From Gonapodya prolifera JEL478 (Eukaryota > Monoblepharomycota > Monoblepharidomycetes > Monoblepharidales > Gonapodyaceae), in the NCBI GenBank assembly GCA_001574975.1, contig KQ965889.1:22746-63727 (forward strand): DNA of 40,982 nucleotides. Direction: 5' to 3'. Under the pieces are notes generated by a model. It was given only the letters and a program-made list of their open reading frames with translations. It was not told where the DNA came from and made no database searches. Below, one piece after another: positions 10,621 to 22,322 of the stretch (within the stretch, counting starts at the first letter, position 1; every line of letters starts with the position of its first letter). The position numbers were made by a program, and so were the translations under genes.

Positions 10621-13600
10621 ATAGCTTCGTCGATTCTCTCTCACTTTCCCCTTGACATCCGTCGCTCAATCATCCGCTCGGTAGCGGAGACACTTCTCGC
10701 TCCACCACCATCGCCAGGCGTTGTTTCCGGAGGCCTTGCGACATCTGCTTCATGGCTCACATCTCCATCGCACGTTCGGTGGTCCATGGAGGTGCTTGGG
10801 CAAGGCACACAACTTCCAATAATGCCAGCCGATATCGAGCTCATGAGTCTTTGTGTGAACGTCTACTCCGGGTGGCTTCTTCAGCGAGACCATAGACCTC
10901 TCGCTATTCGTTTTGTGCTACAGGGGTCTCCTGGTTCAGAAAGTGCCAATTCGCCAACTTCCGATTCTCCCCGCACGAATTCCCCAACTTCCCCTCCAGA
11001 TTTTGATCCGTCTCGCAATGCCACTCTTCAGTATTTTCTTCAAACCATGTTCAAGCATTTGTCACTTGTCTTCCAACCGCGGACTCTTTCAGGAGATAAT
11101 TTCTTCCCAACCCTAACATCCACGTCTGCCGCACACCCACTCAGCTCAGAGCAGCCGAAGTCTGCTGTTATTTCTAATCCTGCATTTCCCTCATCGCCTT
11201 ACGGAGTCGCCTTTGGACTTGCAATGGTCGGAGCACCAATGGTTCCTTACCTCATGGCAATTCCAGCAACCCCGATTAGCGGAACATCTCCTGTCATACC
11301 ACCAACCTCCGTGCCATCTCTCAGTGAATTACGTGATAATTTGCGCCCTTCGACTCTCTCCCAACAACCACCAGCTCCACGCTCCCCAGACCCGCAGCGA
11401 TTTATTCCGGCAACTGGGTCAAGTGCTTCCTTTCGCGCATCATCTTTTGATGCCGGTATTAGTGACCTTCCCCAGCCATCTATTCCTACCGTTTCCTCGG
11501 GTGACTCAACGACAACTAAGAGGCGCACGTGGGGTGGAATCACGCTTCCTGGTTCCCTTTCCGGAGGCCAAGGACTCATCTCCACCACACCATCCGGCGG
11601 CAATGGGAGCGCCCCGGCACAGCATTCAATTCCTCATGCATCATCAAATCAAGGAAGCGGAGCTGGCGGTTCAGCTGGTTTAACTGCTGGAGTTGGGCAA
11701 GGTGGCGCCACGCCAATAACAACAACCCACATAACCCACCTCGGAGACCGGGATCGATCAGAAAAGGATCGCGATAAAAGTTTGGTGACCCCTCCTGCCC
11801 TCGCAACCGGGACAATATCTAGCGAGGAGCAAGCCGAAGCAGGTCGACGCCATTTAGAGCTGTGCAGGGCAGTTCTGGGTGTTTGGAGCGTTTGTGGACG
11901 ACAACTTGCAGGCGAAATGAATCAAGAGTACGTCTTGCTTTAATTGCGTATGTCTTGCCGGGCCCAAATTATTTCCTTTGCTCTTCCAGAACGTGGCTTG
12001 TCCTCTTGAAGATTATTCTCGGAGTTGCGGATTGCCTTCTCTCCGAACCTCGCGCAAAAGATGGTGGCGGCATGGGTGGTGCTATGGCAGACGAACTAGG
12101 CACAACAATACTCTCCGTGAGTTCAAAGTTTCACAAAGCTTCGAGATGTGACGTGGTCATACTGAACTTTTCAAATTTGTTGCAGGTTCTCTTTGACCTA
12201 ATGCTGCGTTCACGAATTCGAAATCCGAAAATATGGCTGATTATGAAGGCGTACTTTTGCAGATGGACGCACCGAGTGGAAGCAGTCATTCAGTGGGCGG
12301 AAACCGCGGCACTCCTGACCGAAAAGGTTGTTTCAGGACTATATGGAGGAATGTGAGGTTTAAAATACTCGGATTGTGGGGGTTTCCGTGCGTTACAGTA
12401 TGAACTTTCCCACAGGTCACCCGAAGAAAGGACTGGAGATTTCGCGAATTACGCTTGGCATAAAATTACTTGTAAGTCTTCTTTTATCAATGCGTAGCGA
12501 AGGCGACATGATCAAATCCATTATAAGATGTAATTTCGAATCCGAATCTCCAGAACCCTGAAAATTTCGAGGTTGCAATAAGAGTAAGTCGCATCTGAAT
12601 TGTCTTTAATAAAGTTTTCACTTTGAGCTAGCTCAAAACTAGGGATTATCTCGGCTTGTTGACATTTACCACTCTGTATCAAATCCTGATGACGCACCCC
12701 TTGACAGAGCACCGTCGAAAGTACCTCTTTCTCCCGATGGAAATACTTTATTAGGAATGTTTGGATCTTGGCTTTTTGAAGCAGCGGTGCGAGACGGAGT
12801 GCAGTGCGTTATCTTACTGCCCTTTCTTGCACCGTCTTATATGCATCACGCTCCCCTTTCCAAGATACGAGGCGGGCAGAGCTGATGCTTTGGCAATACT
12901 TTGTCGCATATTTTCACGTCCACAGCGCCGAGCTCCGTTCCTCCGAGCTTATCTTGCCCGATTCTATTCCTCAGTTTCCGGGGGTCTACGGGGTGGTCCA
13001 CTAGCACTCACCTCGATCCTTACTAATACAACGGAGCTTTTCGCCCGAGATCTAGAAGGTAGTCGGGTTCTGGTGCCTGATTTTGTGATTGCCATCAGGA
13101 GGGTTGTGCCAAGGGTGAGCTGCCCATTTGTTTGAAGACTAACGAACTGAGCTCACGAGGATCTTCATATTTGAAGACGCCTCCCGACTTTAGATCAAAT
13201 GTTTCCCATCCTGAGCTAAGGCGTGCTTGTTTCCAAATAATCGGAACACTCCTCGCACTTCCGAACCACTTTGAAACGGTGCCCATACGTGGCGCAAGCT
13301 CCAGTGACAGAGGCCATCGTGGAGATAATCGGAATCTTCCGATTGGCAGGACTCCGTCACCACTTGATCTGAAATCTGTGCTGGATTGGGTCACAAGTGC
13401 AGAAACTCTCACACGAGACCTTCATAGTTCACAACAAAATGTCAACGAGGCTGGGGTAGTTTCACAACAACGGAGAGAGTCTCTACAAGTCACCCCACAA
13501 GGTGGTGTGCTTTCGGCCGTCGGCGGTATGGATCAGTACAATTTGGGAATTTTGCAACCAGATAATGGCAGCGATCCGCAAAAGCAATTCGTGTCCCCAC

Positions 13601-16600
13601 CGGAAAAGTCATCTGTCAAGGGACAGCTGAGTCGAAGTGACGGTGACGAGGGAGAAGGGTCCCCTTCAAAGAGACTGGACAAAGCCCCACCACCGAAGAT
13701 CGTCACGTCCGGCGGACAAGACTTGATCTCCGATCAACCCGTGAGTGTTAACGTAAACCGAACTTCCTGAGCTTAAACTGGACTGTTTTCTTTCCAGATG
13801 AAAGAAGTTCGAAATTCGGCCCAGAAGTGGGATGTGCAGGCTGAGTTACGGACCATTCTCGAGGGTTGGGACATCGCCGACAGTCCAGATTCCGACGCCA
13901 AACGGCCCCTCAGTCAAGGTGATCTCACTCATTTAGTAAGCGTTCGACGAATTACACAGTGACAACCTCAGTGTTCCAACAATTATCTTCCCCCCAAAAG
14001 TTTCTGGGCATCTACAGGAACCAAGATGGATCCAACAAGTATGAGTCGCAGCTTACTCTCGGAATGGTGTGCACCTCTCCTTGCGGTTACGTCTTTTATA
14101 TCTCGCGACTTGACACTGTATTGCCATCTTATAGCTGAAACCAATTGTTGTCGGACTGCTTGTCACTTCTCTAATAGTTGAAAGTGACTCACAGAACACC
14201 CGGATTGTCTTGCATCTGCTCACCTGTTTTGTCATCGAAGATGTGGGCTTCTGTCCCGGACTACCAGGACGGGTAATTCAAAGCATTCAGGAAAAGGTAG
14301 GTTCATTCGACCACCTCTGGCATTTATCAAAAGTCTTCAATTATGATGACAGATTCTTCAAGGAAGCTGGTCGGTCGAGGTTACACTTTCAGCGTTCGAG
14401 ACGCTGACTCATTACTTGAGTTTGTGGGAATACATAAAGCGAGATACGAAGGTGAGACTTTCGCCTTTTTGGTCCCATGGTAGAACATTTACCCACGAGT
14501 TCACAAGCCTGTTCCAAGAGAACTCGTCATTGATTTGTGTCGCTATATTGAGGATTTGCTTAGCGAGGACAGCGTCGTGAGTTTGTCTGTTGGAAATACT
14601 CATCGTTCAACCACCTTTCCACGTCAAATCCCTTGCGCGTAGCCGTATCAAAGCTTACAAACGCTGATAATGCAGGCTTACGATTGCATGATTCGTTGGG
14701 CACTGACGGGACATTGGATTGCAAATGATCATGACTGTCTTCAAACAGTTCTCTCCACTCTATCACGTGGTATTTCGTTGATGGACGACACTGACTTTGG
14801 GGCTGTCAGTGTGCAGCATCCCACGGGAGGCCGTCCGGTTGGATCTTTGGGACCGATGTTAACACAGGCAGGAATTGCAGTATCGAACACACTCTCCCCG
14901 GCTGGTGGTGGTGGAGCCTTGCGAGAAACGAATATCGGTTTTGTAGACAAGTTTTCAGGTGTGGTGCAGAGCATAACCGACACCAGCGCGTCCCGAAAGA
15001 AAGGCAGAAAAGGTACCAAAGGGTTTGGAAGCCCGGGTTCCACTCTCACCGAAAAAGATAAACCTCATTCTCGAGGGGCAACTCAAACTTTGGGGCCTTC
15101 GACTGGGACTTTGGGAGTCAGCAGTAGCACCCACGATGGTGGAGTCGGATTCCCGTCTTTCGCAGCTCAGTCATTCGCACTTTGGGTAAAGCTCACTGCA
15201 GAGGTGGCATTGACACAGGTTTTGAACTATTTGGGAAGCTTTCCCCCTTTTGGAGAGGTTACAGGTGTGAGCAGACTCGGCAGTATGTGGAACGAAGTCC
15301 AAGATGTTCGTCGCTTTCTGGAAGATCGTGAGGCTCAAGGGACGTTAGCACAGAAGCAAGGGAGGTCAAGCACATCTTCCACGTTCTCCACAGCTCATTT
15401 ACTAGCTGAAGAATTCAAGGGTCGGCTTCGTGGCCGACAAACTGGGCAAATTCCGCTCCCCATAGACGAGATGCGAAAGTATCTTCGATACTACACCATT
15501 GAAAGTCGCGTGATCGTAGGAGTGTTGGAAAGGCCAGAACTACATACGGATCGGGAGTCAGTTGAAGATCTGAACGGTGAAAGTGTATCTCGAGACGAAG
15601 TGTTTGGTCGGACAGGTGGGGCAACACTGAAAGGGAGCTCGCGAGATGTCCTTCTTGAGACAAGTGGTAGCCAGTTTTCAATCTCAGATGCAGAAAAGAA
15701 CACCAAGCGCGGTCCCTCCGTCGCAGCCGTGATCCGTGACGCTACTGGAAGATTTTCTTGGGTTTCTTTCCTCAAGTACGTTCCCGACGGCCCGGACGAA
15801 CTTGTTTCTCGAAACACATTTCCCAGAGCGGCAGTGCCTGTTGTAACAACTTCGGGGGCAACCACTACACCTCATCAATTGACGGCGAGCCTTCCAGCCC
15901 GAAATTCTCCACATGCGGCATCACTCTCTGACGTCCGCCACCCTTCAGCAGTTCTTGGAACAGAGGCATTTTCTGTGGACACCCAGGTATCAATCGCCAA
16001 TGATCACGACACTCACATTGAGAGACCGATCCAGGCAATGAGTGGTCCTAATCCCAGCACTACACTCGTAGGGGCTATGACCGAGCTTCCATCGACTCAT
16101 GCTCGTCTAGCTACGATACCCTCAGGAGAAGTGTCACCTCCTACGTTTGGTGATGAATCGGTGGTACAAACAATGAAACAGTTCATCCCATCTAATGCTC
16201 CATACCTGCCTGATGCTCCAGTCCTATCCTTACAAGGGTATAACGACTCTGCAATACCCCCTGTTGCGGAGCTTTTTTCACCCGAATCTGAGTCCAATAT
16301 GGCGTACGAAGCTATGACACTGCTAACGAAACGTCAAACCCGGAAAGAAAACGAAGTACTCGCATCTATTCAATCGAATCAGTGAGTTCTCACATGGGGT
16401 GTGTGCTTAATTGTTCTGGCACTGACATGAATCACCTATAAGAATGTCTTTAATGAATCATCATATTTCAAGCTCCCCTCCCGAGTCTTCTTTGAACGAT
16501 GTGGAGCAAATGTGAGAGTAATTCTTTCAACATAGCTCCAATAAAAGGTTACCTCACATTTCCCGATTACATCTGAAATGTTAAAGCCCCCAAGCTGCAC

Positions 16601-17981
16601 GATTACTCCTTTCACATCTGGGATTTCTCACACTTCAGAACAGGCATCGTGTCTCTCCTTTGACCCTGACTGAAGGTCTGCTGAGGGATTTGGAAAAGCT
16701 GGATAGAATTCCCGAGTGAGTCAAATAACAAGCTGACCAATCTCGCATGAACCATCCAAACACCACATTTTGCAGGCGAGAATGCTTTGGCGTCACCATT
16801 TTGTTTGCGCGATCTGGGGTGGATCAGGTCGAGCAGATTATTCATGCACCAAGCATCAGCTATGATTTCGAGAAATTTCTTCATTCCATTTCATGGCCGG
16901 TGGGTGCACTAAATATTAATGCATTAAAGAGGGTATCATTTTTATGTGGTTCTCTGCTGATCCATGCTAGGTGGACATGAAGACTCACCCAGGTTTTCGT
17001 GGAAACTTGGACGCATCTATATGCGACACTGCACCGTACTACGCCAACCGAAATGTTGAAGTTATCTTTCACGTGCCCTACTATATGCACAGCGCTGCTC
17101 CCGCAGCAAAGGAGTTCTCCAGATCATATTCGACTCCCCGACAGACCTCCGGTGCACCGAACAGGCAACGCTCCGCAGTCTCTTTCTCTCAGAGTTTGGA
17201 TCAAACGAAAGTTTCCAATGTACCATCAGCTCTATCAAGTCCTGTTAATCTACCATCTCCTCTCAACGTTGTGACCTCCGGTGATCAGTTTAACAATGCT
17301 CCCGAGACAGAGCAGGACGGCCTCTCTTCTCCTAACCCGGCTGATAGCAAGGGTAACGGCACGGATACTTCTCCCGCACAGACCGCATCTAGAAGGGCTG
17401 CGCTTCGGTCCACCTTTCTCCAGGTTTCGCAGGAGGACTTGGTCTACATCGTCTGGGTGGAAGACATGAAGCATTTCCTTACTCTTCCAAAGAAAATCGG
17501 CCGTGGACAGATCTACATCTTCATTCATCCACTGCAGAATTCTCCGGGGCTGTACAATGTTCGACTTCACACTGCAGGGGGTGCAATCAGCTCCGACGAT
17601 CTTTTGGTGAGGATGGGGACGGATTCGTCGAATCTTGAAAATAAGCGCATATTTCATTGTCGCTCAATGTGTCAACTTTTCCGGTAGGTCTTTGGCCCCT
17701 TACTCGATGGAATGATCATCAGTAGGCACGCAATGGGGCACCTCGTTCGGATCACAGCGATTTCAGCACAGATGCACTGCACTTCATCTACGGGTAGAAA
17801 CCAGAGTAGACCGTGAGTGGTGGGAAATGTTTGATCTGTTTGATTGAATCTTTGATGAGCTTTTCCATGGAACTTAAACATGCATAGTTTCATGCAACGG
17901 AGACATGAAATCGAGGAGCTTTGCAAGAAGCACCGCAAATCCCTCGGTGTCTCTGCGTTTTACTGTGATTTGTTTGGTTAG
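10621..17981 (+). CDS. RALGAPB: Ral GTPase-activating protein beta subunit (RALGAPB)
   Basis: RALGAPB is the non-catalytic partner that stabilises the catalytic alpha subunit in a GAP complex for Ral/Rheb-like GTPases, analogous to TSC1/TSC2. Recognisable blocks in order: RWSMEVLGQGTQLPI with LCVNVYSGWLL near 10780; TWLVLLKIILGVADCLLSEP near 11990; a conserved GMFGSWLFEAAV segment at about 12755; YEAGRADALAILCRIFSRP and LRAYLARFYSS near 12870; HPELRRACFQIIGTLLALP near 13210; VPDGPDELVSR near 15780; HLGFLTLQNRHRVSPL near 16620; THPGFRGNLDASICDTAPYY near 16984; then VYIVWVEDMKHF, IYIFIHPLQNSPGLYNVRLH, and a last block LLDGMIISRHAMGHLVRIT, with TAG at 17979-17981. More than fifteen short introns are likely. 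A Ser/Pro-rich insert of about 250 residues follows the first block. The 5' end is unresolved: the frame is open only from 10594 and no upstream ATG is obvious. Confidence 0.85.
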
Positions 17982-18274
17982 CTGTCTGGCATATTTGCTA
18001 TGGTACTGGCGCCACTCTGCATGAATAATAAGATCGATTACATATCTGCATAGTCCGGCACGCAAGGTACGAAGAGCTCAAAGGCTGAAACAGATTAATT
18101 GTGGCTAGAAGTATTGTCTGATGTCAATTGTTGTGAACCGGGTCCTTATATTGACCTTAGTTTCACATCATTCGTTCAAAATAAATCTCATTTTAAGGTA
18201 TTCGATACGTGAATTAAGTTTATCCGTTTTTCGCCACACTCCGTATATAAGAAAGCACATTTAGTCCACATTCG
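17982..18274. other. Convergent intergenic region
   Basis: Lies between the stop codons of RALGAPB (+) and the GH26-like gene (-). It is AT-richer than its neighbours and contains a tatataa at about 18244. I see no gene here; it presumably holds both 3' untranslated regions. Confidence 0.5.
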
Positions 18275-20319
18275 TCACATGCGTGCGAAGAGCGCAGACA
18301 GAACCGCTGCGATCAGCACACTCTCGAAAGTTCCGGGTAGATTCATTTGGGCTGCACCCTGCTTCACTTGAGGAGATGTGGCCGCTGGCGTGGCCGATGT
18401 TGCCGACGCGGTGGGGGCTGCAGCTGATGTAGGCGCCACCGACGAAGAGGGCGCCACAGTTGTTGTTGACGCAGGTGGCGCGTTGATAATGGCGTACCGT
18501 CCACTATGGGAGAAGATAAGACGTTTCAGACAACGGGATGATGTGTAAGCATGTCGTCAAATACGCACTCGGAAAATAAGGGTGCCGTTTGAGTCAAGAG
18601 ATAAGTCCTAAAGGCGGTCGCCTGGTCGGGCGTCGTAGTGTACCCTTTGAATGACAATGACGTTAGCTCGCTCGAATTCTAAAAGACCCTGGTTTCAAAC
18701 TTTGGGCGCCTCACCGTAATCAAAATATACATCCGGTAGATCCGTTCCGAATTTCGCGATCTCAAAAGTGTAAGACAGCCTGTAGTTTGGAAGAAGGGCG
18801 AAAGTGGCGTCCGAAAACTGTTGCTGCCACCAAGCTTGCTTGATTTGGAGCATTGACGGCCCGTTCGGATTCGTAGCCACATCTTTTGAGTTCCAGTCTT
18901 GAATAGGAGAAATTGTGGTTGGCAAAGACGAACGATATCCGACAGGTTGAGTTGATCTCACTCGCGCTCGTCTCCGCAACACAAAAGGGCTTATTCTTGG
19001 CAGCGGAATAGATTTGGTAGAAGTTTGGTGAGGTTTGCACTCCTGAAACTGGATCCTTTCCAGTGATGGCGTTCACAAACTTGTTTGGGGGAGGGACGGA
19101 GTTTTGGCCATCTGAGAATCGCCACTGCGTTTTAGACACACAAAAAAGCTTTGATGAAAAGCGGCCACGTTCTCACAATAATCGTTTCCCGTATGGTAGA
19201 CTGTGATGCCGACCCAATCAACAACGTCGTCGCCGGGCCAAAAAGGCGCGTCTGAGGGGAAGACCGTTCAGTTTGATATGCGGCTCAAGCATGAATTCTT
19301 TCGTCACATCGTCACATACAAGGATCGTCCAGGCGGTCGATCACGCCGTTGCCATTTGTGTCCATCGTCTGTAGCTCTGCAATCTCGTACTTGGCAGCGG
19401 AAGGGACAGTTGCCTGATACGCAGCGAGTGCTGCTTCGGTGGCTGGGATCTCGGTTCCACCTGTGAAGGGCCATCCAGCGCCAGCGCTTTACGGAGTTGT
19501 AACCAAGGGTACGACGGGGAAAGCACGGTGCTTTTGGTGTCTTGATTTGAGACATTGGCACGACGGAAAAGAAACTTACGAGTTTGGGGCCCACATCATC
19601 GCTGTACCGGAACAAGCGGTGCATGATTTCACAGCCGTTGCAATTTTGCGGAACGCCTTCCGGTATTGGAAAGGTCTCCAACCCCATGGGTACCACGGGC
19701 CATTCATTTCTTGCCCAAAACGGATATAGACGCTGATCCCGCGTTGGTTCAAACCAGACACCATTGTAACCACGTCGGCAACTCCAGCATCCACAGTAGC
19801 GTCACTAATGTCTGTGTAGTTGACGGGCTCCAGACTGATCATAATTTGCGGTTTCGTAGTGTTGTCCGCTCCCAAAACTGGGAATGGCTTTCCCTTCACC
19901 GTTTGTTCCAAAAATTGTTTGTCCGTTGCAGTGAGTGGAAATAGTAGGAAGATATTGTATGCCAAAAAGGGTTGCCCAAGCCGACTGGAAACATTTTGGG
20001 GCTCGTCAATGTCCCAATTTACTTGAAGCAAGCCAGGTTGGGGCATGTAACTATTGAGCGCCTCTGAAAGGGACAACTCACATGTTGCACCGACGACCAC
20101 TTTCCCGCCTGCTGGTGGAAGTACTGGATTCACCGTCATGGACCCGCCGGGCCCGATGGGTGTGTACGTAAAGGCTGGGGCAGGTCGTTGAGATGTTCCG
20201 ACGGCGGAAGGTTGAGCCGCATCCGTGCCCGTGGGTGAGGTTGTCGATTGAGCAAGCGCTTGCGCCAGCAAGATACTGTAGAGTACCAGCAGCGAAAGCA
20301 TGCCCCGCGAGGGTTCCAT
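18275..20319 (-). CDS. Secreted GH26-like glycoside hydrolase with probable GPI anchor
   Basis: Probable extracellular beta-mannanase-type enzyme. The ATG at 20319-20317 starts a signal peptide (LSLLVLYSILLAQALA), followed by a Thr/Ser/Pro linker. The catalytic barrel contains VNWDIDEP, GISVYIRFGQEMNGPWYPWG (Glu204, expected acid/base of GH26-like barrels), MMWAPN, WVGITVYH and KNKPFCVAETSA (Glu codon 18972-18974, candidate nucleophile). The C-terminus is a Thr/Ser/Ala-rich stalk (SSSVAPTSAAAPTASATSA) ending in a hydrophobic tail LIAAVLSALFARM, typical of a GPI-attachment signal. Several introns lie between 18480 and 19700. The family is assigned from the RFGxExNGxWxPWG pattern; the substrate cannot be told from sequence, and a related endo-glucanase or a non-catalytic homologue is possible. 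Confidence 0.75.
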
Positions 20320-20417
20320 TCCCGAATTGGTTGTGATCGTCGGGGATCTCTTCGCTGAACCTTTGGTGGCGCAAACTTCGAGACACAGCCCCGTTTTGCA
20401 ACAAACCTTAAAAGATG

Positions 20418-20890
20418 AGACAGGAACGCTCCTAGTAATACTACGCCATTCTTCTTTTCGCTCCATTCGACTGACTTCCGACATCACGACACTGGATGAA
20501 GTAGAAGTGCTTTTGATTCACCAATGATCGCGGGGCCATTTGGACGTTCCCTAAAGGCCACGAAGAGCCTGGAGAAACGCCAATCGTGACTGCTCGGCGG
20601 GAGCTTCTGGAAGAGACGGGCCTTGGCGCGAACCCAGAGCTTTGTTGCGCTAACGAGATCTTTTGGGAATCGTACACGTTTGAGCATCCTCGCAAAGGAG
20701 CCGTGAGCAAGACCAACGGTTTCTTCGTCGGAGTCGTCGAAGATGGTGCCGAGGAGTCATTCAAAATTCAGGAGGAGGAGGTCTTAGAGGTGAAATGGTG
20801 CTCCTTCACTACGGCATACCTTGACGATTTCGGAAGAGAAAGATCCTTTAAATCGTGTCCGGAGCCGTCTGGAGCGTGATTTAGAGAAGG
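20418..20890 (+). pseudogene. Nudix hydrolase, frame interrupted twice (possible sequencing errors)
   Basis: A complete Nudix box GHEEPGETPIVTARRELLEE(TGL) lies at 20556-20624 and fits Gx5Ex7REUxEExGU exactly. Such enzymes hydrolyse nucleoside diphosphates linked to another moiety; the substrate is not predictable. Upstream strand TTLDEVEVLLIH is in another frame: one extra C in cacc (about 20520) separates it from NDRGAIWTFPKG. Downstream, EVKWCSFTTAY and LTISEEKDPLNRVRSRLERD are again separated by one extra C (tacctt, about 20820). Neither shift can be explained by a GT-AG intron. Both are single-base gains in CC, so a sequencing or assembly error is as likely as a dead gene. No upstream ATG is in frame except one overlapping the divergent GH26-like gene, so the start is unknown. 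Confidence 0.6.
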
Positions 20891-21180
20891 TATGTGTGTT
20901 CTTCATGCTTTTGACGTTGCAAATTAAACTCGTCTGGTTGATGTTAAGATACCATCAATCTTGGGAACACGAAACTGCATATATTTATATATATATCCCA
21001 TCACTGTTTCCGTTCCGCACGAACTCTATTTCTAGTCCGAAGTGGCGGTTGAGATTTCACTTATCACCAGCACTCCCTCTCCACGATCGACCAAGACAAA
21101 GCGCGACAGGATATGGTGCTCATTCCATCATGCGACGTCGAATTGCGCACTACTGGATGTTGTTCCTTTTCGCTTACATT

Positions 21181-22223
21181 TTACCCTTGAATGTGGCAAA
21201 TTCTCGGGGTCTCTTTTTCAAATCCCACAACCACCTCCTCCCCGGCGCCCTCACCCTGTCCCACCTCTCGCATCTCCCTCACCTCCACTGCGGCTCTTTC
21301 GAGCGCCCTCATCAGATCCTCCAGGAAGACCGGATTGCCCAAATGCTTCACGGACCCCCACAGACCGCGCCTGTGCAATATCACCCTCCGTGACGTTTGC
21401 TGTGAGGGCAATGATGTACGGTTGCTGGAGGTGCGGGAGCAGAGAGCGAATGGTGCTGGCGGCTTCGAGACCCTGCGTGGGAGGTCGAGTGGGCCGGCGG
21501 TACGCGGTGAGGAGAAGTGAAGAGACTGGAACGACAAAGTGTAGCACTCACTGTTAGTTTCGGCATTTGTCCGTCCTACCATATTTTGGGGAAACCGTGA
21601 ACATCATAAACTGAATTATGTAACGTACAAGGCCACACGGAGTCACCATAAGAACGACATCATACCCCTTCCCATCCCCACACCCCCTCTCGCACATATC
21701 AACCGCCCCCTGCCCGTCATGCGCGTTATCCGGCCGGACGCCCAACTTCGCCAGGAACTTTGTCGCCACCATGCGGGACACCGGATTATCCTCCGCGAGG
21801 AGGACGCGGAAGAATGTCTCGAGATTACCACCGCGCAGCTCCTCGACACCCATTCCCGGCTTGTACGTAGACAAGAACCACGTGGCGAGATTCCCGATGT
21901 CGACCTTGTCTGTCATGTCTGCTGTATTTCAGCGCAGCGTGTGTGCATGATTCCGGTCGTCGGTTGGGCGAAGGAGCGAACAAGGTGAGACTCAAGCCGG
22001 TATCAGCATGATTCGAGCCCACCCATCCCATCCCTCCACCGGCATCCCCATGCACAGCCGCATGTACGTTGGCATGTACGTTGTCGCCATCGTTGTCCCC
22101 CGCAGCAGTGTCGTGCATCGCTGGAATCTCGAGAACGGACATCGGCAGCATCGGTTGCGCTGCGAACGCCACGCGCGTGTCTGATGGGGTGAGCTGCGGC
22201 TGTGTGGGGCGGCGGCGGCTCAT
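21181..22223 (-). CDS. Response-regulator receiver-domain protein
   Basis: Stand-alone receiver protein of a fungal phosphorelay. From the ATG at 22223, about 80 residues are disordered and His/Asp/Gly-rich. After a probable intron comes KVDIGNLATWFLSTYKPGMG and the receiver domain: FRVLLAEDNPVSRMVATKFL (acidic pocket), then VVLM joined through a 24-nt exon (21552-21575, DGQMPKLT) to GLEAASTIRSLLPHLQ, and IIALTANVTEGDIAQARS (switch Thr). The end, HLGNPVFLEDLMRALERAAV, is reached only if one base is removed from a C5/G5 run at 21355-21359. In that corrected frame the position of the invariant Lys of the K-P motif is Asn. It could be the end of a larger hybrid kinase, but no kinase domain lies upstream. 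It is convergent with the Nudix gene and divergent from DDB1 by about 100 bp. Confidence 0.72.
21552..21575 (-). other. 24-nt micro-exon carrying the phospho-acceptor Asp
   Basis: Between the exon ending YDVVLM and the exon starting GLEAAST, the minus strand reads ...tatggtag, then eight codons DGQMPKLT, then gtgagtgct. Both flanks are good splice sites, both introns are phase 0, and the spliced product restores the canonical VLMDxQMPxxxG receiver motif. Without this exon the protein would lack its phosphorylation site. Confidence 0.8.
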
Positions 22224-22322
22224 TGGAGGGTGTGTGGGAAGAGTCGGAGTGGGGTAGAAATGAAGTAAGAATGACTTGGGGAAGGTGAAGATCGGTGACC
22301 GCAGCACAGTCCACTCGCATCG

